A DNA stretch of 64,000 bases from Heterohyrax brucei (Eukaryota; Chordata; Mammalia; Hyracoidea; Procaviidae). The notes under the pieces are model-generated. The model was not told where the DNA came from. It ran no database searches and saw only the letters and a list, made by a program, of their open reading frames with translations. Of this stretch, positions 11,759 to 23,315 are shown in pieces. The first letter of the stretch is position 1; the number at the start of each line of letters is the position of its first letter. The translations under genes were made by a program, and so were the position numbers. Location of the stretch: assembly GCA_028571685.1 (NCBI GenBank), contig CM053143.1, forward strand, positions 140,836,829-140,900,828. The letters are read 5' to 3'.

Positions 11759-12825
11759 ATACATGTGTACATACACACATGTGTGTATGTTCCTTTTCCA
11801 ACTTCTGCCATGGACTTGGGCCTCTGAGCCTTCTCAGTGTCAGCTGGGCAGATACATGAAAATGGTCCTAATCCCCAAACTAAGTATCTTTTTCTCCTCC
11901 TGAGTGTAGAGCAAAATTAGTCCTGTTTGGATTCCTTAGACCTGTCATCTTTCAAAGTGAGGGATGAGTCTCTTTGCAGTATCTCTGGTAATTTTAGGTG
12001 GTTGAAGAAATGACTTTATGAGATATGCAAGTGTACCTTTAAATAGCATCAAGTCCCAGAGTGAGAGAATCAGTATTTTTCCTTTTTCTCTCAAGCACTA
12101 TCAGCCAACTAGACAGTCTCGGCTTGGAATTAGGCTGTCATCAACCTTCTTGTTCATCTACCTTCTTGACAGAGAGCAGACCCTGGGCCCAGAGGTTTGG
12201 TAGCCAAAAATATCCAGCTAGGTTTCATTATTTGTTATTATTATTCATGTTTAGGGTTCTCTTCACTTTATACTTTGTTTCTATTTCAGGTATTGATATC
12301 CAATAAACGGGAATTGATTTAAAAAATACCAAATAAAGAAACAGATGGTACAGGTATAAGATGGAACTCTCAAAGTTGCTATGTGACAGAATTAAGGACA
12401 CACTGTTTTACAATAGTGGGCAAAACTTGGCTAAGTCACTATACTGGGTACCAGACTGCTCACTTGAGTGTATCCCATTACCCTTCTTCCTGGTAAAGGA
12501 GTTGGTGTCATAAACACAAGTTGTGGACATTCAGTGGCCAGCAGAAAAGGCCAACCCTTCAAGCAACTCTGGAAGAGTGTTGGAAGCTGTGGGGAAGCCA
12601 GTGATCTGTTTATTCATGCATCCACCATGGTGAGCAAAACAAAAAAGGTCTTTGCCTCTTACTGCTTACAAGCAACATTAAGCAAGGATATAGTCAATTC
12701 TCCTAGCCAATCTATTCTTGCAGCAAAGTGGTTCTGGTCAAAATCTATCACTAGCCTTTCGTAGTAGAGCAAAAGTGTCCTGGATGATTAGACCGTGCCT
12801 ACCTCTCTGACTTCCTCTGCATCAC
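11759..12825. other. No gene or recognised repeat
   Basis: Open frames of 61 to 98 residues (for example 12468-12764) lack domains and splice context. Confidence 0.4.
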
Positions 12826-13165
12826 TTTCTCCCTTGCTCACTCCACTTCAGCCTCTTGGCCTCTGCGCTCTCCTAAAAAACATTCTTGTCATTCCCACCT
12901 CAGGGTCTTTGCACTTGCTACTGCCTGGCATCAGCATCATCAGTGCTTGCCTACTAACTTCATAAAGATTTCTGATAAAATGGCACCTCTCCAAAAGGAT
13001 TTTTTTATACTGTATCCAAAATATATTCCATTTTTTTCTGAGCTCTTATTCCTAACAATACATTATGATTTATTTGTTCATTTCTGTCTTCTGTTTCGCC
13101 TCCACTGAAACAGGCTCCATGAGAACAGACATGGTGGTTTGTTTAACAGTGTAAACCCTGTGCTG
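12826..13165 (-). mobile_element. LINE-2 fragment
   Basis: The antisense L2 hallmark cacctcagggtctttgcact is followed by gctactgcctggcatc, atggcacctctcc and, near 13110, caggctccatgagaacagac. Confidence 0.75.
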
Positions 13166-13170
13166 GGCAA

Positions 13171-13566
13171 GCAGTTATTACTAACTGTAGAGTCAGCTTG
13201 GCTTATGCCAACCCCACATACAACAGAACGACTATTGCCTGGTCCTGAGCCATCTTCATGATGGTTGGTATACTTGAGTCTCTTGTTGAGGCCACTGTGC
13301 ATTTTGAGTGTCTTTCAGCCTAGAGGGCTCATCTTTTAGCACTCTATTGATCAATATTCTATTGTGATCCATAGGGTTTCACTGCCTAATTTTCAGAAGG
13401 AGGTTACCAGGACTTTCATCATAGTCCGTCTTAATCTGGTATCTTGGCTGGAACCTAGTCTGCTTGGATGATGATGCTATTGTTTGAAATACTGGCAGCA
13501 TAGCTTCCAGCCTCATAGCAACACACAAGCTACCACGGTACAGCAAACTGACAGACAGGTGATTGG
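13171..13566 (-). mobile_element. RTE-derived non-autonomous element (3' tail joined to 5' leader)
   Basis: The short RTE 3' tail (caaccccacatacaacagaa, ctgagccatcttcatgatgg, gttgaggccactgtgcattt) runs straight into the antisense leader (ttctattgtgatccataggg, ggcagcatagcttccagcct, gcaaactgacagacaggt). The whole coding region is missing, as in RTE-propelled SINEs. Confidence 0.75.
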
Positions 13567-13579
13567 CTAGTAGTGGTTG

Positions 13580-14313
13580 TTAAAAACACCAAGACTTGGG
13601 TCAGGCCCGCCTTCATCCTCAAAGTGACATTTTGCTTTTTATACCATTTTAAAGAGGTCTTTCACTGTGGATTTGACTGATGGAATGAGTTATTTAATTT
13701 CTTGACTGTTGCTTCCATGGGCTTTGATTTTGGATCCAAGTAAAAGGGGCTCTTTGACAACCTCAGTATTTTCTCTGTTTATCATGATATTGCTTATTGG
13801 TTACATCTAAGGATTTCTGTTGGATGCTGAAGTGTAACCATACTGACTGTTGTGGTCTTTGATGTTTGTCTATAAGTGCTTCTAATCCTCTTCACTTCCA
13901 GCGAGGGAGACTGTTGTCTGCAAGTCTCAGATTGTTAATGAGACTTCTTCCAAGCCTGATGCCCTATTCTTCTTCATATAGTTCAGCTTCTCAGATTATT
14001 TCCTCAGCATACCAACTGACATCTTTCTTGACTTTAAACCATGCAGTATCCCCTTGTTCTGTTTAAATGACTACCTCTTAATGTATATACAGGTTACTCA
14101 TGAACACAGTTAAGTGTTCTAGAATTCCCATTCTGCTCATCATTATCTATAACTTGTTTTTGATCCACAGAGTCAGATGTCTTCATATAGTTAATAAAAT
14201 ACAGGTAAACCTCTTTCTGCTATTCTGTGCTTTCAGCCAAGATCCATCTGTCGTTAGCAATAGCACACCTGGTTCCATGTCCTCTTCTGAATCTGGCTTG
14301 ACTTTCTGGCAGT
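13580..14313 (-). mobile_element. RTE (BovB clade) reverse-transcriptase fragment
   Basis: Matches the antisense RTE RT region: gacttgggtcaggcccgcct, cattttaaagaggtctttca, cttgactgttgcttccatgg, gcaagtctcagattgttaat, ccctattcttcttcatatag, gcagtatccccttgttctgt. The minus-strand frame is broken, so this is a pseudo-copy. Confidence 0.82.
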
Positions 14314-14902
14314 TCACAATGTGATGACTTAATTCAGATCACTGAATTATACACATAAAAATGACTGAAATAGCAAGTCTTCTGTTACATATATTTCACC
14401 GCAGCACAAAATTTAAAAAAATAGAAAGTATCCTACAGGGGAATGTAGGAAAGCTGTCACTGTTGCTTTCCTCTACACCACAGCTTTCAACACAGTGTCT
14501 GGCACACCATTTAGTGAATAGTTGTTGTGTGGATGGAGTGGTCCCAAAAAGGCCTCTTTGAGGAGGTGACAGTGAAGCTAAGACCTAATGTCTGCTAACA
14601 AAGCAGTACAAGTGGAGGGAACTACATATACAAAGACTCTGAGCTTGAGGTGTGCTAACAAATAAGAGAAGACAAGAGTGACTGGGAACCCTGTGGGCTG
14701 GTCACATGGGTCATATAAAAAGGTGACTGCCTTAGTGAGACTAGTCAGGAGCAAAGGAGAAATGAATAAAAACAAAGATGCGGCCAGGTAGTAGTGATGA
14801 AGGGCATGAAGGAGACCAGGAAGCAGAACCGTAAAGCAAAGGCAGTACTGGCACTGGTGGGCCCTTGAGACTGTGAGGCTGTTTCACTTTGAAAACTTCA
14901 AC
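14314..14902. other. Unassigned, with possible old LINE debris
   Basis: 14455-14540 (caacacagtgtctggcacac) is weakly L2-like. Otherwise no gene or repeat recognised. Confidence 0.35.
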
Positions 14903-15056
14903 TCAAACCCACAGCTGTCAAGTCAGTTCTGACTCATGGCAGCTCTTCAGAGCACAGTGGAACCATCCCACAGAGCTTCCAGGGGGCACCTGGCGGATTC
15001 AAACTGCCAGCCTTTTGGTTAGCAACTGTAATACTCAGCCATCATACTACCACAGT
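14903..15056 (-). mobile_element. Afrotherian tRNA-derived SINE
   Basis: Antisense: tcaagtcagttctgactcat, cacagagcttccagggggca, ctgccagccttttggttagc. Confidence 0.9.
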
Positions 15057-15210
15057 TTCTTTCCATTTGAAAGAAGTTGGTTATTCATTAAACAAGTCTC
15101 CCTCAAGCCACTTTCTATTTATGTGAGTTAACCACTTAGCCTCTACGATCTCTGAAAACTCGCAGGATTATCATCAGCACAGTCCCGGCACCTGAGAGGT
15201 GCTTCATTAA

Positions 15211-15369
15211 TATTGTCACTGCTGCCAGTTGCTGTGGAGTTGACTCCAACTCCTTGCAGTCCATGTACAACAGAACAAAACGTTGTCCAGTCCAGTGCGG
15301 TCTTCATGATTGTTGCTGTGCTTGAGTGCATTGCCTCAGATCCTTTGTTGACAGTAGCTGACTCTAAAG
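15211..15369 (-). mobile_element. RTE 3' tail
   Basis: Antisense RTE 3' end: ctgccagttgctgtggagtt, ccatgtacaacagaacaaaa, gcggtcttcatgattgttgc. Confidence 0.75.
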
Positions 15370-15804
15370 TTCCCACTGTGCGGTGCATAGTACAGGTACT
15401 GGGTGGTATACAGAGGAAGAGAGGACATGGACCCTGTCTCTGAGTAACCTATATCTCAAGAAAAGACACATGCCCCTGATATTGCATGAGAAAAATATCA
15501 TGAACACATCTGCACGTGCACACCACTCTACTGCAGTGTCTCCCCAAAGGTGCACTGCACCGCTCTGCAGGAGAATCTCAAGTGCATACAGATAAACTTT
15601 TTTTTCATAATTACATTGTTTTTAATGCATGTTACAATAAGTAAATACTAACATATCATATGAACTTCCATAGAACCAATAAATGTGAGTTGATTTTATA
15701 TCCCAGGAGAAGACTAACGGTACAGACATCACACGGAAGTGGCCAAAATGAAGGTGAGACCTGAATAGCTCAAGTTCAGGAAATACGAAATTAGTGTACA
15801 TTGT

Positions 15805-16140
15805 TATCGCTATTGTTAGGTGCTGTGGAGTCAGTTCCAACTTACAGCAACCCTGTATACAGCAGAACAAACACTGCCGATTCGCGCCCGTCTTCACACT
15901 CTAGCATGTTTTGAGCTCGTTGTTGCAGCCGCTGTGCCGTTCCATCTCACTGAGAGTCGTCCTCTTTTTTGGCTGGCCCTCTACCTGACAGAGCATGTTG
16001 TCCTTCTCCAGGGAGTGATCCCTTCTAGGAACATGCTCAAAATATATGAGACAAAGTCTCACCGTCTTTGCTTCTAAGGAGCATTCTGGATGTACTTCTT
16101 CCAAGTCAGACTTATTTGTTCTCTTGTCAGTCTGAGGTAC
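15805..16140 (-). mobile_element. RTE (BovB clade) 3' end, longer copy
   Basis: Antisense RTE: gttaggtgctgtggagtcag, cctgtatacagcagaacaaa, ctgacagagcatgttgtcct, atgctcaaaatatatgagac, aggagcattctggatgtact. It covers the C-terminal coding end and the tail. Confidence 0.88.
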
Positions 16141-16586
16141 ATTCGATATATTGTTTTATACGCCTGTCTAGTCTTTAGCTGAAAGCTAGACTTCAGGAGT
16201 GGCTTCACTGCTGAGTTAAGAGGACTCAGCAAATCAGACAAAGTTCACAAAGCCCAGGGGAGAAGAAGAAGTATCTTAGCAAATCAGTTATTCTAGGATA
16301 CTTACTGGCTTAGAAAGGGTGTATAAATTAAGACTGTGGCTGACTCTGAAAAACAGAGGAATGTGCCCGGCCCTGCATTTTAAAAGCTGAGCTGCTGCTT
16401 TCTTGTCAGGCTTTCTTCTCACTAGAAATACAGACTCTGCTTTTAACTTTATCCAGAGACCCAGAAATCCTAAAGACTTCACTGAAGGGTGGAAAGTGAA
16501 ATTGAGGCATCAGGGTAAAATTAAGTGGTGGAGCTTTGGCAGCTAGCAATGTCTACATCTGAGGGAAGCAGGAATGTGCATCCCCA
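16141..16586. other. No gene or recognised repeat
   Basis: Purine-rich patches near 16255, otherwise featureless. Confidence 0.4.
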
Positions 16587-16746
16587 AAAACAAACCCTTT
16601 GCCAGTGAGGCAATTCTAACTCGTAGCTACGCTATAGCACAGAGTAGAACTGCCTTACAGGGTTTATAAGGAGTAGCTAGTGGATTCGAACTGCCAGTGT
16701 TTTGGTTAACAACTGTAGCTCTTAATCAGTACACCACCAGCGTTTT
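16587..16746 (-). mobile_element. Afrotherian SINE, first of a tandem pair
   Basis: Antisense: gcacagagtagaactgcctt, ggattcgaactgccagtgtt, ending gtacaccaccagcgtttt. Confidence 0.88.
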
Positions 16747-16751
16747 ATAAT

Positions 16752-16880
16752 CAAACTCGTTACCACCAGTTTGACTTCAACTCAACCTCATAGGGTTTCC
16801 AAGTAGCAACTGGTGGATTCAAGTTGCTGACCTTGGGGTTAGCAGCTGTGCTCTTAACCGCTGTGCCACCAAGGCTCCCG
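16752..16880 (-). mobile_element. Afrotherian SINE, second of a tandem pair
   Basis: Antisense: ctcatagggtttccaagtag, ctggtggattcaagttgctg, gtgccaccaaggctccc. Same orientation as its neighbour, about 5 bp away. Confidence 0.88.
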
Positions 16881-17156
16881 GTATAGCTAGGTCTAAGCAG
16901 CAACACTATCCATCGGCTAGCCTTCCTCCCTCACCAGCCAAAATAAACAGGACTTTGGGGAGACATGATAAAAAAAAAAAAAAAGAGGATGAAATTGATA
17001 CATGTTGCTTTTCAGAACTGAAATATCATTATTATTTTGCTTATTATGTTAACTAATTATATGCTTATTAATATAGCAAAGAATACAGAAATCCATAAAG
17101 TAGAAAGTAGAAGTTCTTCATGATTCCAGAGGTAACCACCTGAAACAGGTAACTGG

Positions 17157-17282
17157 ACTGAATTCGTTCATTTAACAACTATTTACTGAGCACCAGCTGT
17201 GTTCCAGGCACCATCTTTGGAGCTTCAAAACTATGTCAGTAATGAAAACAAAGACTTGGATCCTCACTGAGCGTACCTTCTA
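17157..17282 (+). mobile_element. Old LINE-like repeat
   Basis: Contains the widespread tttaacaactatttactgag and cagctgtgttccaggcacca motif, probably L2-related. Confidence 0.45.
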
Positions 17283-17492
17283 GAACTGCCCTGTCTAATT
17301 CTGTAGCCACTGCCCACATGGGGCTACTTAGATTAATTAAAACAAATAAAATTTAAAATTGAGATTTCCCAGTCATACTAGCTACATCTCCCTTGCTCAG
17401 CACTGTATACAGCAAATGGATACCATGCCAAGCAATACAGATAGAGATAATTTCCATCACTGCAGAACATTCTACTGAATAGCACTATTCTA
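17283..17492. mobile_element. MER5A-like hAT DNA transposon
   Basis: Ends with related inverted termini: tagaactgccctgtctaatt on the left and actgaatagcactattctag on the right. The middle has gtagccactgcccacatggg and an AT-rich centre, as in MER5A. Confidence 0.75.
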
Positions 17493-17626
17493 GACAAATA
17501 ATGACGGCTAACAGTCAGCAATGTACTTTTATGGACTTATATGTGCACACATACCCCAAAGCTACTGCTGTTGCATCTATAAAAGATAATATCTATATAA
17601 CATATAACATATGTAGCATATATAAA

Positions 17627-17823
17627 GTTCCTGGATGGTGCAAACAGTTAGGCACTCATCTACTAGCCAAAAGCTTGGTGGTTCCAGTTCACCCAGAGCT
17701 GCCCCAGGTTGGTCTGCTGATATGCTTCTGAGAGACCAGAAGCTTGAAAACCTTATAAAGCAGTCCTACCCTGCACACATGGAGTCGCCATGAGTCAGAA
17801 TCGATAGTAACTGACAGTAACAA
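17627..17823 (+). mobile_element. Afrotherian SINE, long variant
   Basis: Contains ggtgcaaacagttaggcact, gtggttccagttcacccaga, gcttgaaaaccttataaagc and gagtcgccatgagtcagaat. Confidence 0.88.
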
Positions 17824-17825
17824 TA

Positions 17826-17960
17826 CATTTACAACCTGCTCTTGCCATTTAATGTACCACAAGCATCTTCTTTTATCAGTTTGTCCCCATATTGATGGAT
17901 GTTCAGTTACAATTTTCCATTATTGTAAACAACATCACTATGAACATCCTTGGAATTTAT
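17826..17960 (-). mobile_element. Old L1 3' fragment
   Basis: Antisense L1-like: cccatattgatggatgttca, then ccattattgtaaacaaca and tgaacatccttgg. Confidence 0.6.
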
Positions 17961-17961
17961 A

Positions 17962-18140
17962 AACCGGTTAAAACCAGTTGTCATCAAGTCAGTTCTGACT
18001 CATGCAGTCTCTGAGTAGAACTGTGTGACCTAGAGTTTTCAGTGGCTGAGTTTTCAGACATAGATCAGCAAGCCTTCTTCCAAGGAGCCTTTGGGTGGAC
18101 CCAAACCTCCAACTTCTCAGTTCACAGTCCAGTGTGTTAG
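17962..18140 (-). mobile_element. Afrotherian SINE, long variant
   Basis: Antisense: gtcatcaagtcagttctgac, gcaagccttcttccaaggag, gggtggacccaaacctccaa. Confidence 0.85.
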
Positions 18141-19435
18141 CTGGTTGACATGTGCGCGATCCTTTCCTCACATAATCCTGTAAATTAGGAGACAATACAT
18201 GTAACAGCTGGAGGACACAGTAAGAACTTGGTGCAGTCAGAACATGACGAGATCTGGCCTCGTGGAGGTCTCTGGAGGTAGTCAGCCTGGGGAGTTGCTC
18301 CTTCCTGCAGTTTCTTGTCTGGATAGATCAGGCCCTGAGGCATTTCTCAACCATGAAACCCAACAGCACAGCCAGCCTCTGGGAATGGGGAGCCCTGTAG
18401 CCCTAGCCAGCAATTCTCCTTGGAGTTTTTTCCTCATTGCTTGTTTGAGCCCAGGCACGTGTTCCATTTATTGACCGTCACAGGCACTTGGCCCCTCATG
18501 AGGCGCTAAACCTGCTGTGGGCCTGAGGCCTGTCTCATTTTATAAGTTCACAATGAAACCTTTGTGGCCATTCCAGGAGGGAAATGATGGCGGTTAATTA
18601 AATCTGGTCCCAGGATATCTGCTGTGTTTTTTTGCACTGAGAGGGAGGCAGGCAAGCACTTGGTGCAGAAATGAAGCCAGCTGTGTGAGGGCGTGCGAAG
18701 AGGGAATTCAGGGGTTACCTGCCTGGCTTGTCTGGGCTGATAGGACTTCCTTTCCCTAAAAGAAAGCCTAAACATTTTGGAGTTTTTATTTCTAGCCAGA
18801 TTCTCAAACCTCCAGCTCTTGCAGGAAAACAAGAAGCTAAGACCTTGCTCAGCTGTTGGACGTACATTCTGCCTTCATCATAGGGACTCACAGGTGCTTG
18901 AGTCTGTCCCCAAACTCTTCACCGTTGGGCAGCGAGTTCCAGCCCTGAGCCTGCGTCCCTCCCACCGAGACACATCTTCCATGGTATTGGTGGACTCAGA
19001 GTAGCCATGGAAACAGTTGTGAGCCTAAACAAGGCCCTGCCCAAGAGCAAGTGGGAGCCAAGAAACCCAAAGTCTCTGTGAGAAATTTTGTCCACAGAGT
19101 GTAAGGCGCCTCACTGACATGAGCACGATTCACCCTAGCCGTCTCTAGCAGAGGGCTCGGGCGATGGATCTAGTGGATCTAAGGCTGGGTGGGTTGGTGG
19201 TTGGCACAGGTAAGGGGCTTCTGGAAGCCTGCAGACAGACACCATCTCCACCTCAGCCTTTCTGGGCCAGAGCAGCGGGGAGAGGAGTTGCCATCTTCCC
19301 TGCTTCTAGATCCTGACTCCAGTTTAAACATGCTTTGAGCAGTGCTTTGGCAGATGGAAGTGCCTCTCTAAACATACCTGATTTCTCTATACCTGTTTCT
19401 GAGATCTGTCCTTGAGACTATTCGCTGCTTCAAAA
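18141..19435. other. No gene or recognised repeat; GC-richer block
   Basis: One of the longest stretches free of recognisable repeats, with higher GC than its surroundings. Open frames of up to 94 residues (18548-18832, minus strand) show no domains. Could hold regulatory sequence, but nothing specific is visible. Confidence 0.35.
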
Positions 19436-20068
19436 AGACGCGAAGATTTTCATTGTAGCCAAAAGGCAGAAAGAACCAAGGTGCTCCTCAGTAGATGAAT
19501 GGGTAAACAAAATGTGGTGCAACTCAGCTATAAGGAAAAGCCTAAGAGGTGCTAGAGCATGGCTGAACTTTGAAAGCCTTGTGCTGAGAGGAGTAAGTCG
19601 GTCACAAAATACTGTAATATCCCACTTATATGGAATACCCAGAATAAGCAAGTCAATGGAGATCAAGTGTCCTTGAGTGGCACAAATGGTTAAGTTGGTG
19701 GTTGGAACTCACCTGGAGGCACTCAGAAGACAGGCCTGGCCATCAGCTGCTGAAAGGCCACAGCCTTGGAAACCCTACAGAGCACTTCTGCTCTGCACTC
19801 AGGGGTCACCGTGTGTTGGAAATGACTTGATGGCAACTAACAACAACAGCAACAGAGAGATCAAAGTTTACTTATTGGCAATCACCAGAGGCCCGTGAGA
19901 GGGAGGAGGAAAGGAAGACACAGCGTTTAGGGGACACTAAGCTTCTGTTAAGGGTGGTGGAAAAGCTCGGGAATGGTGAGTGGTAATGGTTGAACAACAT
20001 GATGGATATAATTAATGTTACTGAAATCTGCATGTGAAGATTGTTGACATGGCAAAAGTGTTTAAGTT
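19436..20068 (+). mobile_element. L1 3' end, interrupted by a SINE
   Basis: Sense ORF2 C-terminal sequence: tcagtagatgaatgggtaaa, cttgtgctgagaggagtaag, cccacttatatggaataccc. It resumes after the SINE with ggcaatcaccagaggcccgt and gatggatataattaatg. Decayed. Confidence 0.8.
19667..19856 (+). mobile_element. Afrotherian SINE with target-site duplication
   Basis: Long-variant SINE (ccttgagtggcacaaatggt ... gacttgatggcaactaacaa). An exact 8-bp GAGATCAA flanks it at 19659-19666 and 19857-19864, marking insertion into the L1. Confidence 0.9.
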
Positions 20069-21193
20069 TTGTTGCATACGTGTTTGTGTGTGTGTGTATA
20101 TATATCTATATATATATACATATATGGAAGCAGAGAGGGTGAGGAAAGGGTAAGATTTTTACCCTCAGGTCCATTGGCAGCTCTGCCTGGACTTGGTCCC
20201 ATCTCTGAGTCAGGCATGGCTAACCCACACACTAATCCACACTGCCTCCAAAAGAAAATACAGGAGTGATAGATAAGGCCCTCATTTAGTGGGAGCTTAA
20301 ATTTCAGGCATAGCCGTGCTGGCTCCCTTCAGTGGAGATTTACACCAACAGGTGCAGGGAAACCTGTGCTGGAAGCAGCCAGAGATCTGTGTGTGTGTTG
20401 GGGGCTGGGGTGGGCTCTCACTTGATCTGTCTGCTACTAGGAGAAAAATAAACTCCCTTTGCTCTTTTATTCTTTTGAGAAACAAAAGGAAAGAAAGAAA
20501 CTCCGGGCCAATAAGCTTCTCTTTTATTCCTTCTTTTTTCTCAGATAGATCAGAAAATGGTCCCTTATTACTTAATTGCCACACCTCTCACAAAATACAA
20601 ATAAAAAGATATGGCTGTCCCTCTGTAGCTGCACAATCTCAGGATAACGAGCTTAGTAAGCCTGGGCTCAAGAAACGTAATGCAGAAGGAAAGACTGTTA
20701 AGTTTTAAAGAACTCTTATAAATGACAGTGAGAACAAGAGGAGGGGTGGGGCAGGTTGTAATTTGAAAGTCTTCTGGTAAAGCTGTGATTTGGACTTTGA
20801 TTTCATCCTTTTCTACAAAGGGACAATTAGCTGTATCCGAGGTTTGTGTAATTAACAGAAAGGCCACTCCGAAAGTGGTTTGTTCATTGTAACTGTGCAT
20901 GAGAAAGTATTTCCCTGTGTGCATTGCAGCTAGAAATTGCACCATGTTATTCCCACACTGTTTTATTGGTTTTTCTAAAACAAAGCGCACTCTTACCTCC
21001 TTTAAATATATATAGATCTCCTTCCGTGTTCAATGGGCCTTTTGAAACCAGCATCAAGTCTGGACTTGAGCTCAGATTCCAAAAGGAGCAGAAATAGCGC
21101 CACTCCCCGTCGCCCTTCCCAGCTTTAACCTGCACCTCAGACTCCCAGTAGTCTTCTTAGGGGAGCTCTGGGGCCGGGTGCTGCACTGCATCA
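20069..21193. other. No gene recognised; short TG/TA tract
   Basis: 20086-20125 is a small (TG)n(TA)n tract. The rest has a 140-residue minus-strand open frame (20568-20990) and a 130-residue plus-strand frame (20316-20708), with no domain, splice or conservation cue I can read. Confidence 0.35.
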
Positions 21194-21194
21194 G

Positions 21195-21320
21195 AACACA
21201 CACACACACACACACACACAGAGAGAGAGACACACACAGAGAGAGACACACACACAGACACACACAGAGAGAGACACACAGACACACAGACACACAGACA
21301 CAGACACACACACACACACC
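21195..21320 (+). repeat. Compound (CA)n/(GA)n microsatellite
   Basis: A CA tract alternates with GAGA blocks and then with short CAGACACA units. It yields long spurious open frames on both strands (for example 21072-21482). Confidence 0.95.
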
Positions 21321-21671
21321 CCTGGCACCAGAGGGCAGAGAGGGACCGAAGTGGAGTGTAGCAAGGTACAGAACAGGCTGTAAGAGTGAGTGCATCAGAG
21401 CAGCTTGGTGGCGGGCAGGGAGGCAGTCGGTCTCTAGCAGATCTCGGAAGGACAGTCCGTGGCTGGAGCATCTGGCTCCCACCTTCTCCTCTCTGAGATG
21501 CTCTGGCTCTCTTGATCTGAACTGTATGCCGGGGCAACACCCTTCCCTGTGAAAATCAAGTGATGACAGTCTTTCCCCAATTCACAGAAAAATAAAGGGA
21601 GCTAATCACATTTTCTCTACCCTAAGCTTTTATGCATTCTGTGTTTTTTTTGAGGCTACTTCAGCTTGTGT
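21321..21671. other. No gene or recognised repeat
   Basis: Unassigned sequence between the microsatellite and a SINE. Confidence 0.4.
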
Positions 21672-21980
21672 GTTGTTAGCTGTTGTTGAGCCCGGCCCCA
21701 ACTCTTGGGGACCCTGTGCAGAATGAAACAAAATACTGCCTGGCGCAGGAATGATTTGGGATTGCACTATTGTGATCTACAGGGTTTTCATTGTCTAATT
21801 TTCAGATGGAGATCATCAGACCTTTCTTCCTAGTTCATCTAGGCAGCAACCTGCTCAGCAGTGTAGAACACACAAGCCTCTATTGAAGGAAGGGTGGTGG
21901 CTGGGCATGAGTTGCACTGGCTGGAATCGAACCACGTGGGTCTCCCACGTGGAAGGTAAAAATTCTAGTACTGAGCCACC
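21672..21980 (-). mobile_element. tRNA-Gly-headed SINE with RTE-derived body, near full length
   Basis: From its 3' end on the left: RTE-type tail (gttgttagctgttgttgagc, caactcttggggaccctgtg), RTE leader-like body (cactattgtgatctacaggg, cagatggagatcatcagacc) and a tRNA-Gly-like head at about 21915-21980. The head's B box reads as ggaatcgaacc in reverse complement (21923-21933) and its anticodon arm is tctcccacgtggaagg. Confidence 0.85.
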
Positions 21981-22622
21981 AAAAGGAGGAAACAAGAAGC
22001 AAGCAAATATTAATATAAAAACTGCCGGCTATGCTTCACGTGGGTGCATGTTGTCACTTCTGTATACAGGTGATACAGCCGTGTTTTCTCCTAGTTTAGG
22101 AGATAATATTAACTGTAGTCATTTGCCATAGCACTCCCCGAAGTACAGCAGGTCTCCCAGGTGCTCTGCCACCTGACAGCTTTTCAAAGCAACCAGATCC
22201 AGGTAATCGCTCACATCTGCTCTAAGAGTCTTACAAATTATTTGGAGCTACTCAGAGCTACCAGAAATGTCAACATACTTTGAAAGAGAACTGCATATAG
22301 TATAAAAGGTAAATTAGTTCAACAGAGTAAAATAAAACAACCGACCTTTTCGGAAGCACACATCATGAGATCTGCTAGGTTAGAGAACTTGCATGTGATT
22401 GCTGTCAGGGTCATTCACGTAGCCCTTCTTGGGAAGAGGACAGGCTGTGCTCACGAGCTCTGCAGCAAGTGGCTCTATGAGGCGTTACCCCTACTTAGGC
22501 AGCTTTCGTTGCTGCGATAGGAGCTGCAAGTTGGAATGACATGAGTGAGAGCTGATTTCTCATGGTGACCCTCTTATAGCAGGAGACCAATAAACGTAAC
22601 CGACCAAACCTCCAACACCTAG
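21981..22622. other. No gene or recognised repeat
   Basis: Unassigned sequence between two tRNA-Gly SINEs of opposite orientation. Confidence 0.4.
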
Positions 22623-22623
22623 A

Positions 22624-22868
22624 GGCAATGGTGGGTCAGTGGTAGAATTCTCACCGTACATACGGAAGACCATGGTTCAGTTCCTGGCAAGTGTGACTCC
22701 CGCCAGCCGCCACCCCATCCTCAGTGGAGCCTTGTGTGTTGCTGTATCACTGAACCATCTTCCGTGGAGCTTCCAGAATAAGATGGACTAGGAAGGCGGG
22801 CCTGGTAATCATTCCTTTGTGCAGGGGGTCACTGTGAGTTTGGAGGCCAGCTTGACAATAGATAACAA
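22624..22868 (+). mobile_element. tRNA-Gly-headed SINE
   Basis: The head ggcaatggtgggtcagtggt, agaattctcacc and B box ggttcagttcc (22674-22684) follow tRNA-Gly. The body (cttccgtggagcttccagaa, agatggactaggaaggcggg) and the tail are RTE-like. Not a functional tRNA: the acceptor stem is unpaired and the element continues. Confidence 0.85.
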
Positions 22869-23211
22869 CAAAAAACTTTTAGAAGAAATAGCTGCCAGCA
22901 TTATATTTCCAATACTCAAATACTGAGCTTTATGATCTCTTTGTCCAAGGTGTATTTAGATTGATTTAATAGGACAACACAATAACCAGTGTATGACGTT
23001 TTATCATTTAATATGATATAGTATCACACAACTGCGCAAAGTCCTTATGTTCTTCTTGACACCTCCTTTATTTAGCTACATGAAATTACAAGATAAAGAA
23101 TGTTTTCTTACTGTTTTCACACTCAGAAAAACAATGTTGGAGAGATTTTTGTTTAGAGACATCTTTGAGGAAATTTTTGGTGACACTTGGGGTTATTTAA
23201 TTGTTTACAAG
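22869..23211. other. No gene recognised
   Basis: Open frame 23047-23277 (76 residues) runs into the next SINE and is not supported. Confidence 0.4.
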
Positions 23212-23315
23212 AGTAGATCACCAGGTCTCTTCTTCTGTAGAGCTGCTTGTGAATTCAAACTGCCAACTTTTGCTTAGCAGCCGAGCACTTTAACCGCTGT
23301 GCCACCAGGACTCCT
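23212..23315 (-). mobile_element. Afrotherian SINE, partial
   Basis: Antisense: gtagatcaccaggtctcttc just upstream, gaattcaaactgccaacttt, gccgagcactttaaccgctg, tgccaccaggactcc. Confidence 0.85.

Noticed and set aside
20568..20990. 140-residue minus-strand open frame
   Set aside because: No domain, no promoter or splice context. The overlapping plus frame at 20316-20708 is equally unsupported.
22624..22695. A tRNA-Gly gene
   Set aside because: The head resembles tRNA-Gly, but stems are mismatched and it continues into an RTE-derived SINE body. No terminator follows.
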